DNA from: Olsenella uli DSM 7084
GTDB lineage: Bacteria; Actinomycetota; Coriobacteriia; Coriobacteriales; Atopobiaceae
DNA length: 64,000 bases
Assembly: GCF_000143845.1 (NCBI RefSeq)
Contig: NC_014363.1
Location: 233,186-297,185 of the forward strand
Direction of reading: 5' to 3'
The position numbers and the translations under genes are program-made. Each line of letters begins with the position of its first letter. Within the stretch, counting starts at the first letter, position 1. The notes beneath the pieces are model-generated. The model searched no databases. It was not told the origin of the DNA and saw only the letters and a list, made by a program, of their open reading frames with translations. This document shows, one piece after another, positions 22,386 through 31,285 of the stretch.

Positions 22386-23878
22386 TCTCCTTCAGGCATG
22401 TCTCCTTCTCCTACGGCACGTCCCCCGCGGCCGATAACGCGGGGGTCAGGGACGTGTCGCTGTCCGTTGCTCCCGGCGAAGTCGTCGTGCTCTGCGGACG
22501 GTCGGGCTGCGGCAAGTCGACCCTGCTCAGACTCGCAAACGGCCTCGTGCCTCGCTTCTTTCCAGGAGAGAAGACCGGCCACGTCATGCTCGACGGCACC
22601 GACGTGGACGACCTTGCCACCTGGGAGATAGCGCAGCGGACGGGCTCGCTCTTCCAGAACCCACACACCCAGTTCTTCAACGTGGAGACCACGGGCGAAG
22701 TTGCGTTTGGGCTGGAGAGCGCGGGGTGGCCCGAAGGGAAGATCCGCCCCCGCGTGAGCGAGACCTTCGAGGAGCTTGGCCTTTCCACGCTGGCAGACCG
22801 CAGCATCTTCGAGCTTTCGGGCGGCGAACGCCAGAAGATCGCCTACGCGAGCATCTGGGCCCAACATCCCGCGAACCTACTGCTGGACGAGCCCACGAGC
22901 AATCTCGATCTGACCTCGATAGACGCCATGACGGCATTCGTGGGACACGCCAAGGAAAGAGGCTGCGCGATTCTCGTTGCCGAACACCGGCTCTCCTGGC
23001 TCGCCAACATCGCCGACAGGTACGTGTACCTGGAGAAAGGGAGCGTGGGGCGCGTCATGGAAGCGGCGGAGTTCGCGTCGCTCGACGCCCGGGAGGTCGA
23101 ACGGATGGGGCTGCGCGCCCGCAGCACAGGCGAGATAGCCCCGCGCGCGAACCCTTCCGTGAACACGGATTCCCCTCGCGCGGGCGACGCGCTGCTCGCG
23201 ACGCGGGCTCTCTCGGTCTCCTATGGTGCGGCCCCCGTCCTGCGCGGCGCGGCACTGGAGCTGCGCGCGGGCGAAATCGCGGCGCTGGTCGGCCGCAACG
23301 GAGCGGGCAAGACCACGCTGTGCCGGGTATTGTGCGGGTTCGAGCGTCGGACGCGGGGAGAGATCCTGCTCAATGGCACGACCGCCGCGCGCAGGGAACG
23401 CGTGCGCGTCTCGTCGATGGTGTTCCAGGATGTCAACTACCAGCTGTTCGCCGAGAGCGCGACCGAAGAGGTGACCTTCGGCCTGCCTCGGCGCAAGGCC
23501 GAGAGCGTGGACGTTGCGCGCGTCCTGTCCGAGCTCGACCTCGTCGCCTTGGGCGATCGGCACCCGGCCACCCTCTCGGGCGGGCAGAAGCAGCGTCTGG
23601 CCGTCGCGGCGTGCGTCGCCGCAGGAAAGCGCGTGCTCGTGTTCGACGAGCCCACGAGTGGCCTCGACCTCGACGGCATGCGACGTATAGCCCGGCTGCT
23701 CAGACGGCTCGCGGATCAGAGCCGTGCGCTCCTGGTGGTAACGCACGACCTGGAGCTCGTCGCGTGCGCCTGCGACCGGGTGCTGTGTGTGGAAGACGGC
23801 GCGCTACGCGCTCCGCTCGCGACCGCCGAGCAGTTCGATGCCGTGAAAGCTCTGATGGGTTCGGTCGTTTCCCGGTAA
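22382..23878 (+). CDS. ecfA: ECF transporter ATPase, two fused ABC domains
   Basis: 498 aa. Domain 1 (~1-235): Walker A GRSGCGKST, Q-loop SLFQNP, signature LSGGERQ, Walker B NLLLDEPTSNLD, switch VAEHRLSWL. Domain 2 (~265-498): GRNGAGKTT, VFQDVNYQLF, LSGGQKQR, VLVFDEPTSGLD, VVTHDLEL. A1 and A2 are usually separate genes; here they are one chain. It energises uptake with the S and T subunits. Confidence 0.92.
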   Translation: MISFRHVSFSYGTSPAADNAGVRDVSLSVAPGEVVVLCGRSGCGKSTLLRLANGLVPRFFPGEKTGHVMLDGTDVDDLATWEIAQRTGSLFQNPHTQFFNVETTGEVAFGLESAGWPEGKIRPRVSETFEELGLSTLADRSIFELSGGERQKIAYASIWAQHPANLLLDEPTSNLDLTSIDAMTAFVGHAKERGCAILVAEHRLSWLANIADRYVYLEKGSVGRVMEAAEFASLDAREVERMGLRARSTGEIAPRANPSVNTDSPRAGDALLATRALSVSYGAAPVLRGAALELRAGEIAALVGRNGAGKTTLCRVLCGFERRTRGEILLNGTTAARRERVRVSSMVFQDVNYQLFAESATEEVTFGLPRRKAESVDVARVLSELDLVALGDRHPATLSGGQKQRLAVAACVAAGKRVLVFDEPTSGLDLDGMRRIARLLRRLADQSRALLVVTHDLELVACACDRVLCVEDGALRAPLATAEQFDAVKALMGSVVSR

Positions 23879-23889
23879 GGAGGATCTTC

Positions 23890-25665
23890 GTGGAAATCAG
23901 GAGGGGGGCAGACCCCGTCGCCCTCGTGTTCGCGTGGGCGGGGCGGCACCGGAGGTACCTGGTCGCCTCGGTTGTGTGCGCCACGCTGTCGGGCCTCTTG
24001 GTCGCAGTGCCCTATCTCGCCGTGTTCGATGTCATGAGCGCCGTCTACGGAGGCACGGCCACGGCCGACGCGATAGCGGTAGACGTCGCCATTCTCGCCG
24101 TGGGAATAGCCCTGCGCTTCGTCCTCTTCGCCTTCGCGGGCACGCTTTCGCACAAGGGCGCCTATGGGACGCTCTTCGACGTGCGCTGCCGCATCCTCGA
24201 ACGTCTCTCGAAGGCCCCGCTCGGCGAGATGGACGAGCGCAGCACGGGCAAGATCAAGACGGTGCTCTCCGACGACGTGGAGAACCTCGAGCTCCTGCTC
24301 GCGCACAACCTGCCCGAGGCCTTGATGTACGGCGCAGGGCCCGTCGCGACCTTCGCCTTCCTGCTCTTCGCGAACGTGCCGCTCGCCTTGGCCACGCTCA
24401 TCCCCGCCATTGCGGCGCTGGCGGTGCTCGTGTCGCTTTTCAAGGTCATGAGCTCGATCATGGGCCGTGCGACGAAGTCGCTCGAGGACATGAACTCCGT
24501 CATGGCGGAATACGTGAGCGGCATGCGCACCGTCAGGGCGCTCGACATGGGCACGCGTTCATTCGGGCGTTTCAGGAAGGCGGTGGACGAGGAAAACGCC
24601 GTGTGGTGCGAGATATCGCGTAAGACCGGCCCGGGATTCGCCTCCTACGTCATCATCATCGAAGCCGGGTTGCTCATCATGGTGCCGGCAGGGGCGTTCA
24701 TGTTGACGAACGGCGCCATCGATGTCTCCACCTATCTTCTGTTCGCGTTCGTCGGATCGCTCTACCTCACCGAGATAAGGCTCCTGCAGAGCTTCGCCAA
24801 CAAGCTCTCCCAAGTCTCCGCCAGCGCCGAGCGCGTTCAGGAGCTTTTGGATATCCCTGTGTTCGGCGGAGGCGTTCCGTTTCCTGACGACGCCTCCATC
24901 CGCCTCGACGGAGTGTCGTTCTCCTATGCCGATGACGCGCCCGAGGTGCTGCACGATGTCTCGCTCGACGTGGCGGTGGGCGAGCGGATCGCCATCGTGG
25001 GCGCGTCCGGCTCGGGCAAGTCGACCCTCATCCAGCTGATAGGGCGTTTCTACGACGTGACGTCGGGCAGCGTCTCCATCGGCGGTATCGACGTGCGACG
25101 CATCGACTACGACGACCTGCTGGCCCACGTGTCGGCGGTGTTCCAGAAGACCTTCCTTGCCAGCGGAACCATCCTGGAAAACATCCGTATGGGATCGGAT
25201 GCCACGCTCGACGAGGTGCGTGCGGCCGCGCGGCGCGCGCAGGCCGACGACTTCATCCAGGCGCTGCCGCAAGGCTACGACACGCGCATGGGCACGTTGG
25301 GAGGTCGCCTTTCCGGCGGAGAGCGCCAGCGCATCGCTATCGCCCGCGCCATCTTGAAAGACGCCCCCATCCTGATCCTCGATGAAGCCACAAGCGCCGC
25401 CGACCCGGAAAACCAGGTGCTCATCGACCGGGCGATCGACAACCTGTGCGAAGGCAAGACGGTGCTCGTCGTGGCGCATCGACTCGACGTGGTTGACGGC
25501 TGCGACGCCGTCGCCGTGATGGAAGACGGGCGCATCACCTGCATGGGTCCGCACGACGCCGTGCTCGAGACAAGCTCCTATTACCGCAGCGCATGGGCCG
25601 CCTGGACGCGCTCGCGCTCCATGAGCTACCGCATCGGCGAAAAGGAGGGGCGCCATGTCCGATAA
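23890..25665 (+). CDS. ABC transporter, half 1 (membrane + ATPase), YbtP/IrtA-like
   Basis: 591 aa from GTG 23890, with AAGGAGG six bases upstream. An N-terminal six-helix exporter-type membrane domain (residues ~1-310) and a C-terminal ATPase: Walker A GASGSGKST, Q-loop VFQKTFL, signature LSGGERQR, Walker B ILILDEATSAAD, switch VVAHRLDVV. Overlaps the next half-transporter by 11 bp. Exporter-fold pairs beside AraC and ECF genes occur in yersiniabactin/equibactin-type loci, where they import the ferric siderophore. I infer that role here; drug or peptide export is the alternative. Confidence 0.88.
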   Translation: MEIRRGADPVALVFAWAGRHRRYLVASVVCATLSGLLVAVPYLAVFDVMSAVYGGTATADAIAVDVAILAVGIALRFVLFAFAGTLSHKGAYGTLFDVRCRILERLSKAPLGEMDERSTGKIKTVLSDDVENLELLLAHNLPEALMYGAGPVATFAFLLFANVPLALATLIPAIAALAVLVSLFKVMSSIMGRATKSLEDMNSVMAEYVSGMRTVRALDMGTRSFGRFRKAVDEENAVWCEISRKTGPGFASYVIIIEAGLLIMVPAGAFMLTNGAIDVSTYLLFAFVGSLYLTEIRLLQSFANKLSQVSASAERVQELLDIPVFGGGVPFPDDASIRLDGVSFSYADDAPEVLHDVSLDVAVGERIAIVGASGSGKSTLIQLIGRFYDVTSGSVSIGGIDVRRIDYDDLLAHVSAVFQKTFLASGTILENIRMGSDATLDEVRAAARRAQADDFIQALPQGYDTRMGTLGGRLSGGERQRIAIARAILKDAPILILDEATSAADPENQVLIDRAIDNLCEGKTVLVVAHRLDVVDGCDAVAVMEDGRITCMGPHDAVLETSSYYRSAWAAWTRSRSMSYRIGEKEGRHVR

Positions 25666-27376
25666 GGCTCGGGATGCTGCACGCAACCCGTTCGCGAAGA
25701 ACCGGGATTTCTACCTCTCGTGCATCTGCACAATCGCAGAGGGCCTGCTCGGCGGTGCGAACTTCGTGCTCATCTGGATGGTGATGCACCAGGTGTTCGC
25801 AGGCGCCGTCGAGCTCGCTGCCCTTCTGCAGATCACCGGGATGCTCGTCGTCGTCTTCGCCGCGCGTCTTGCAATCTACCGCTTTGGATACGTACGCGGG
25901 CAGGTGGGCGGCGCCCACGTGAGTCACGACCTGCGCATCGCCTTGGGCGACGCCATCAAGCACATCCCGTTGTCGCATTTCGCGAAGCGCTCGAGCGGGC
26001 AATACCTGCAGGCGCTCACAGTCAACGTGAACGATTACGAGCAGATTCTCACCCACCGCACGGGTGACATCGTGAGAGGGGCGGTGCTGGCGACGACGGT
26101 CTGCGCGTTCACATTCTGGCTCTATGCGCCGGCTGGCATCGTGATCGCATGCTCGTTCCTATCGCTCGTCCCCGCTGTCGCGCTCTCGTGGCGCCAAGTC
26201 AGGGCCTTCGGACCCCGCAAGGACGAGGTGCGCGCGAGCAGTTCGAGCGCCATCATGGAACACGTCGATGGCATGCAGACCTTGCGCGCCTACGGGGTCG
26301 CGGGCGTGCACAACCGCTCCATCGTGGAGAGCATGCGTGCGTTCTCGCACGTGAGCTACGTATACGAACGAGCGATCATCCCGGTCGGGGCCGTATGGTC
26401 CATCTTCGCGGGCCTTGCCCAGCCCCTCCTCGTGTGGATGTGCTATAGCGCATGGACGGCAGGGACGCTGCCCGTCGAATCTTTTTTGCTCATCGCCATG
26501 TTGCCCCTGTTCACCCTCAAGCTCGGAAGCGCCCTGTTCATCGACCTGACCGCCTACCGCAACCTCGAGATCGCCAGACGCAACATCGCGTCCGTGCTTG
26601 AAGAGCCTGAGGAGACTGGCAGTTTCGACGACATGCCTATGCAAGGTACGGGCATCGAGCTTGCGCACGTGGGGTTCTCCTATGGGGATGGCCCGGCCGT
26701 GCTCGAGGACTTTGATCTGACCATCCCCGAAGGAAGGCTGACGGCGCTTGTGGGCGATTCGGGCTGCGGCAAGTCAACGGTGCTCAACCTGGTAGCCCAG
26801 CTGTACCGACCCCAGAGCGGGACAGTGAGCTTCGGGGGCGTGGATGCGAGCGGCTTTGCGCCCGAGAGCGTGCTGCGCAACGTGGCGCTCGTCGACCAGG
26901 ACGTCTTCCTCTTCGACGACTCGGTGATGGACAACGTGCGCTACGCCCGCCCCTCTGCAAGCGACGAGGACGTGCACGAGGCGTGCCGCCTGGCAAACGC
27001 CGACGCGTTCGTGCAAGCGCTGCCGCAAGGCTACGACACGCGGATAGGCGAGAGGGGCGGCAAGCTCTCCGGCGGCGAGCGCCAGCGGCTTTCGATTGCC
27101 CGCGCCATCCTGCGCGATGCGCCCATCGTGCTTTTGGACGAGGCCACATCGAACCTCGACATAGAAAACGAGCTCGCCGTGCGCGAGGCCGTCGCAAACT
27201 TGCTCGCCCACCGCAAGACCGTGGTGATGGTGGCTCACACGCTGCCCATTGTGCGCACGGCCGACCAGATCGCCGTCATCGACGGCGGACGAGTCGCTGA
27301 GCTGGGATGCCACGACGAGCTCATGGTGCTCGGCGGCAAGTACGCCCGCATGTGGGCGGCATCGAGCAACGGGTAG
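25655..27376 (+). CDS. ABC transporter, half 2 (membrane + ATPase), YbtQ/IrtB-like
   Basis: 573 aa from ATG 25655. Membrane domain ~20-305, ATPase ~330-573 with GDSGCGKST, LVDQDVFLFDDSV, LSGGERQRLSI, IVLLDEATSNLD and VMVAHTLPIV. The switch His is retained, so both sites may hydrolyse ATP. Forms a heterodimer with the preceding product. The stop codon (27374-27376) directly abuts the stop codon of the convergent ECF ATPase gene. Confidence 0.88.
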   Translation: MSDKARDAARNPFAKNRDFYLSCICTIAEGLLGGANFVLIWMVMHQVFAGAVELAALLQITGMLVVVFAARLAIYRFGYVRGQVGGAHVSHDLRIALGDAIKHIPLSHFAKRSSGQYLQALTVNVNDYEQILTHRTGDIVRGAVLATTVCAFTFWLYAPAGIVIACSFLSLVPAVALSWRQVRAFGPRKDEVRASSSSAIMEHVDGMQTLRAYGVAGVHNRSIVESMRAFSHVSYVYERAIIPVGAVWSIFAGLAQPLLVWMCYSAWTAGTLPVESFLLIAMLPLFTLKLGSALFIDLTAYRNLEIARRNIASVLEEPEETGSFDDMPMQGTGIELAHVGFSYGDGPAVLEDFDLTIPEGRLTALVGDSGCGKSTVLNLVAQLYRPQSGTVSFGGVDASGFAPESVLRNVALVDQDVFLFDDSVMDNVRYARPSASDEDVHEACRLANADAFVQALPQGYDTRIGERGGKLSGGERQRLSIARAILRDAPIVLLDEATSNLDIENELAVREAVANLLAHRKTVVMVAHTLPIVRTADQIAVIDGGRVAELGCHDELMVLGGKYARMWAASSNG

Positions 27377-28894
27377 CTAGATGCCGCCCTCGCGTCGGCA
27401 AGAAAACGGCGACCCGATCCCGAAGAACGTGCGCAGGCGCAAGACGCCTTCCTCGTCGAGATCGTATTGGCCGGCGACCCCGCCCCCTCTCATCTCGGTC
27501 ACCCGGTCTCCGATGATCCGCGCAAGTTCGTAGTCGTGCGTCACGACGAGAACGAATATCCCGGTGCCGGCCAGTTCCCTCAGCAACTCCGCCGTCTGCG
27601 CCATGTGGGCGTAATCAAGCCCGCTCGTCGGCTCATCGAACGCGATCACCCTCTTTCCGCAGAACACGGCGGCTGCTATGGCGCAGCGCTGCTTCTGCCC
27701 GCCCGACAACGTCAGAGGATGGCGGTCCCTCACATCCCGAAGATCCATCCGGTCAAGCACCGACTCCAGAGCGGAAGCATCGGGCCGAGCCGCCCCGAGG
27801 ACGACCTCGTCCTCGACGCTGTCGCAGAACAGCTGATGGTTGACTTCCTGCATCACCTCGTAGCTGATCGGCAGCCGCTTTCTCGCTTTGGTCGACGCAC
27901 CGCCAATCGCTATGGTTCCGCGCCTCTCCTTGGCAAGTCCGCATATCACCGAGGCGAGGGTCGACTTTCCCGCCCCGTTGTCTCCCACGATCATCTCGAT
28001 GTGGCCCGCGCCGAACCGTGCGTCGCCGACGGAAAGGGAGCACTCAGAGCGCCGGGAGTACGAGAACGCGAGATCGCGAAGATGAATCTCGCAGGAACAC
28101 GGGGGCTCTGTCGGCGCGCTTGTCCTCGGGATGTCGAACGCATCCAGCCTCACAGGTCGTATGCCCGTCTCAAGGCGCTGCTCGCGGGTAAGGCCGGCAA
28201 GCTCCTCCATGGCGTAGCTGCCGGCGACCCTCCCGCCGTCAAGGTAGACCGCACGATCGGCGATGCCTTCGAGGTACCAGGTGCGATGCTCGGCAACGAG
28301 GATCGTCTTTCCCTTCGCCTTCAGCAGGCTCAGGATGCGCTGCAACTCACGAATCGCAGGAAAGTCGAGGTTCGCCGACGGCTCGTCCAGAAGGAACACA
28401 TCAGGGTCCGAGGCATAGACGCTCGCGACGGCAAGACGCTGCTTCTCACCGCCCGAGAGCTGGAAGATGCTGCGATTCATGAGGCTTTCTATTCCCAGTT
28501 CTTCTGCCGCGTTGCCGACTCTTCGAACAATCTCTGCGCGCTCCAGTCCTTGATTCTCGCAACCGAAGGCCACCTCGCTCGTGGTATTAAGGGTATAGAA
28601 CTGCGTGCGCGGGTTCTGGAAAACGGTTCCCACGCTGCGGGCGATCTCGTACTGCGGGCACGATGCGGGGTCCATGCCGGCGACTTCCACCTTCCCGCTC
28701 GCCTCGCCATCGTAGAACTCGGGAATCATGCCGTTCAGCAGGCGAAGGACGGTGGATTTTCCACAGCCGCTCTTGCCGCACAGAAGAACGCATTCGCCTG
28801 CTGCCACATCGAGCGACAGAGACGAGAGGCTCGGGACGCCGGCGCCTCTATACGAGAACGTGACATCGGCTAACGAGACCGCAGACTCCTCCAT
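27377..28894 (-). CDS. ecfA: ECF transporter ATPase, two fused ABC domains (second set)
   Basis: 505 aa from ATG 28894. Domain 1: GKSGCGKSTVLRLLNG, TVFQNPRTQFY, LSGGEKQR, VFLLDEPSANLD, VAEHRTWYL. Domain 2: GDNGAGKST, EVMQEVNHQLF, LSGGQKQR, VIAFDEPTSGLD, VVTHDYELA. Clearly paralogous to the product of 22382-23878. It is five bases downstream of the T gene. It ends against the convergent ABC gene with no room for a terminator. Confidence 0.92.
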   Translation of the reverse strand: MEESAVSLADVTFSYRGAGVPSLSSLSLDVAAGECVLLCGKSGCGKSTVLRLLNGMIPEFYDGEASGKVEVAGMDPASCPQYEIARSVGTVFQNPRTQFYTLNTTSEVAFGCENQGLERAEIVRRVGNAAEELGIESLMNRSIFQLSGGEKQRLAVASVYASDPDVFLLDEPSANLDFPAIRELQRILSLLKAKGKTILVAEHRTWYLEGIADRAVYLDGGRVAGSYAMEELAGLTREQRLETGIRPVRLDAFDIPRTSAPTEPPCSCEIHLRDLAFSYSRRSECSLSVGDARFGAGHIEMIVGDNGAGKSTLASVICGLAKERRGTIAIGGASTKARKRLPISYEVMQEVNHQLFCDSVEDEVVLGAARPDASALESVLDRMDLRDVRDRHPLTLSGGQKQRCAIAAAVFCGKRVIAFDEPTSGLDYAHMAQTAELLRELAGTGIFVLVVTHDYELARIIGDRVTEMRGGGVAGQYDLDEEGVLRLRTFFGIGSPFSCRREGGI

Positions 28895-28899
28895 CGGAC

Positions 28900-29652
28900 T
28901 CAAAACCCCTTTCCGGCGAGGGCGAATGCCGTCACGACCAGCACGCCTGCGGCCACGAGCGCAAGGACGATCCGGTCCTGGGCATGAAAGCCTATCTCGG
29001 ACAGGCTGGTGTGCGGTCCCGGGTCGTCCAGGCCGCGGCACAGGGCCGCAGCCGCAAGCTCGTCGCTTATCGTCGCCACCGAGGCGAAGAGCGGCACATA
29101 GAGGCAGACCAACGTACGGACGGGATGAACGATCCAGGCGGACGGCCCCGTCCCGATACCCCTCATCTTCATGGCCGACCGTATCGCACGCCACTCCTCG
29201 CCGATCGTCGGAAAGCAGCGGAATATCACCGATGTCGTGACGATGGCGTTCCGCGGCACCCTGCTCTTCCACAGCGCCGCCGAGAATTCGCCGACACCGG
29301 TCGTCTCCACGACCCAATACGCGACAAGGACGCACGGCAGGACTTTGCGAACCGCCACCGCTAGAAACTGCGCAAGGGACAGCGCCAAGCTCTGGCCCAT
29401 CACGGGCCCGATCACGTGCTGCAAGGCCACGAGCAGGGCGAATGCCACGCAGGAGCGAAACGAGACGCCGGCCATGCCGCCGACGGCCACGAGCAGGGCG
29501 CATATGAGAAAGACCGCGCATTCGTACGGCAGCGATCGCCCGAGGAACACGGCTATGTCGAGCAGCACGAGCAGGGCCAGCTTCGTTCGCGGGTCGAACC
29601 TGAGCCCTTGATGCTCGCGCCGCTTGCCGTAAATCCTGTCAAGAACGCTCAC
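28900..29652 (-). CDS. ecfT: ECF transporter T component (second set)
   Basis: 250 aa from GTG 29652, overlapping the S gene stop by 4 bp (GTGA). FDPRTKLALLVLLDIAVFLG at the start, AMKMRGIG coupling signature, five hydrophobic segments. Paralogue of the T gene at 21630. Confidence 0.88.
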   Translation of the reverse strand: MSVLDRIYGKRREHQGLRFDPRTKLALLVLLDIAVFLGRSLPYECAVFLICALLVAVGGMAGVSFRSCVAFALLVALQHVIGPVMGQSLALSLAQFLAVAVRKVLPCVLVAYWVVETTGVGEFSAALWKSRVPRNAIVTTSVIFRCFPTIGEEWRAIRSAMKMRGIGTGPSAWIVHPVRTLVCLYVPLFASVATISDELAAAALCRGLDDPGPHTSLSEIGFHAQDRIVLALVAAGVLVVTAFALAGKGF

Positions 29653-30245
29653 AGGATCCCGGCGCTCTCGAGCCTGCCCGCCAGCAGCTTGCGCGCGATC
29701 AGCGACCCTGCCAGCGAGAAGACGACGATGGCAAGCATCATCGCAAGAAACATCCAATCGGGAGTGAGCGCATAGAGAGTATCGCAGAAGTCAGCGCTCA
29801 TACCACGCTCGAACGTATCCTGGAAGAAGTAGTCGCGCATGAACCAGATGGGCACGAAGCCGCCAAGCAGGTTCCACGAAAAGACGGCATGGCTTGCAGC
29901 GTTCCATCTGAAGCTCTTGTACTGCCCCTTGCGGGCGATGAGCACGGCCGCGATGCCGACGGGAACCGAGACGAGGGGTGCGATGGGGATGTGGCCCGAG
30001 GCGATGAGAATGAGGCTCGGCAGGATGGCGGCGATGAAGATGGGCGTGCCCGAAGGCGACTTGGAGAGCATCGTATGGTAGACGGGCGCCGCGACCAGCG
30101 CGACGAGCTCCGGCATGAGCAGGAACAGGATCGGAACCGGCATGCATGCGACGCCGATGATGACGTAGACCGCCAGGTAGAGGGCAATGAACACGCCGGC
30201 CGATATAGCTCCCCTCGATGAGCTGTGCTTCTTCTGAGAATCCAT
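29649..30245 (-). CDS. ECF transporter S component, MptD-like (second set)
   Basis: 198 aa from ATG 30245, with AAAGGA upstream. Membrane segments AISAGVFIALYLAVYVIIGV, ILFLLMPELVALVAAPVYHT, IFIAAILPSLILIASG, MFLAMMLAIVVFSLAGSLIA; the loop KGQYKSFRWNA corresponds to GRFRSKALNF of the first set. The substrate is unknown; with the metal box upstream, a metal chelate is the best guess. Confidence 0.85.
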   Translation of the reverse strand: MDSQKKHSSSRGAISAGVFIALYLAVYVIIGVACMPVPILFLLMPELVALVAAPVYHTMLSKSPSGTPIFIAAILPSLILIASGHIPIAPLVSVPVGIAAVLIARKGQYKSFRWNAASHAVFSWNLLGGFVPIWFMRDYFFQDTFERGMSADFCDTLYALTPDWMFLAMMLAIVVFSLAGSLIARKLLAGRLESAGIL

Positions 30246-30360
30246 GTCGATTTCCTTTCTCTAGGCTGTCAAATCAAGATGCTGCAGTCGATTGGCCTGT
30301 GGAATCCGTCATCGTTGCACCGCGTATACGCGTCACTCGTAAGCTCCTTCCTACCGTCCA

Positions 30361-30374
30361 GAACGAATTCGTTC
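30361..30374. promoter_or_regulatory. Palindrome, candidate TetR operator
   Basis: GAACGAATTCGTTC, perfect 14-bp palindrome between the tetR stop and the S gene start, ~115 bp upstream of that start. It suits a TetR dimer site for the second ECF operon. Confidence 0.5.
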
Positions 30375-30394
30375 CGATTTCCCGTTAAACGCAC

Positions 30395-30426
30395 CGGCGG
30401 GAGCGTCCTCTCGGATGCTCCCGCCG
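30395..30426 (-). terminator. Hairpin after tetR
   Basis: CGGCGGGAGC (30395-30404) pairs with GCTCCCGCCG (30417-30426), 10 bp. On the minus strand it is downstream of tetR and is followed by a weak T-rich stretch (GTGCGTTTAAC). Imperfect as a terminator. Confidence 0.45.
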
Positions 30427-30480
30427 TGGAATGATCGGCCTCACTCGCCGCTCGCGACGTCTGCTTTCCGCTCACCTCCG

Positions 30481-31083
30481 TCAATGAAACAGCTCCTGCG
30501 CTATCTCGAAGGCCTCTTCGGGGGAATGCTGCCCGCACTCCGGAGCGAAGCGCCCGTTATACATGACGCCCCAAAGCCCATAGAGCACGAACAGCGCACA
30601 CGCCTCGGCGCTCTCCTCGTTCACGCCGAGACGGTTCTTTATCTTTTCGGTTCGCACGCCCTCGAGCATGAGCTTGGCGTAAGGGCCTGCCATGCGATCG
30701 AGCATCTGGACCATGTCCCAAAGCTTGTACGAGGCATCGGGAACCGATTCCCCCGGCTCAGGGTCGAATGACCTGACATACTCGTCGACATCATCCTCGA
30801 CAAGGCTGCGCAGCACGGAGATTCTCTCGTCGAACGACCGCTCGTCGTCCTCCATGATCTCGCACTTGCGGCTCATGCGCTCGGAGATGAAATCCTCCAT
30901 GACGGCGACGTAGATATCCTGCTTCGACTTGAAGTAGTAGTAGAACATGCCCGGCGCGCCCCCGACGGCATCCAAGATGTCGCGGACCGACGCGTTCTCA
31001 TAGCCCTTCTCCGCGAAGAGATGTGCGGCCGCGTCCACAAGCTCCTTGCGCCGTTCGGCCGGTTTCTTGCTGTTCCTCTTCAC
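30481..31083 (-). CDS. TetR family regulator of the second ECF operon
   Basis: 200 aa from ATG 31083. N-terminal TetR helix-turn-helix: RRKELVDAAAHLFAEKGYEN, SVRDILDAVGGAPGMFYYYF, KSKQDIYVAVME. The C-terminal ligand domain is unassigned. In the same direction as, and 235 bp upstream of, the S-T-A genes. A DtxR/MntR-like box lies 69-87 bp upstream of the start. Confidence 0.9.
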   Translation of the reverse strand: MKRNSKKPAERRKELVDAAAHLFAEKGYENASVRDILDAVGGAPGMFYYYFKSKQDIYVAVMEDFISERMSRKCEIMEDDERSFDERISVLRSLVEDDVDEYVRSFDPEPGESVPDASYKLWDMVQMLDRMAGPYAKLMLEGVRTEKIKNRLGVNEESAEACALFVLYGLWGVMYNGRFAPECGQHSPEEAFEIAQELFH

Positions 31084-31151
31084 GCGTAACCCTTCCGATC
31101 CTTCGCTCGATGCGGATAGCTGTACATTAAAGAGCAGAACGAATGTCGGTC

Positions 31152-31170
31152 TAAGGTTATCCTAGACTAA
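31152..31170. promoter_or_regulatory. DtxR/IdeR/MntR-type metal box
   Basis: Reverse strand TTAGTCTAGGATAACCTTA agrees with the DtxR/IdeR consensus TTAGGTTAGSCTAACCTAA at 16 of 19 positions by eye. It sits between tetR and fic. The Mn/Fe/Zn ABC operon has a closely similar site at 51670-51688, so one metal-sensing repressor may control both. Confidence 0.6.
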
Positions 31171-31240
31171 CTATTGCTGTCAAATTGCTGCCAACGACGG
31201 CGCATGCTGCATGGATGCAAGATCGGACGAACGCCTGATT

Positions 31241-31269
31241 ACCGCCATTGTCGGTATAATAATGGCGGT
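31241..31269. promoter_or_regulatory. Inverted repeat around a TATAAT box upstream of fic
   Basis: ACCGCCATT (31241-31249) and AATGGCGGT (31261-31269) flank GTCGGTATAAT; TATAAT is at 31255-31260. Likely an autoregulatory operator bound by the C-terminal winged helix of the Fic protein. Confidence 0.55.
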
Positions 31270-31285
31270 AATGAAAGGACGGGGT

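Noticed and set aside
22726-23889. A 979-codon reading through the ECF ATPase into the ABC gene
   Set aside because: The first ~388 codons are out of frame with the ATPase and Arg-rich; the real start is GTG 23890 after AAGGAGG.
27377-29521. A 714-codon version of the second ECF ATPase
   Set aside because: The first ~209 codons are a shadow of the T-component gene; ATG 28894 starts the ABC domain.
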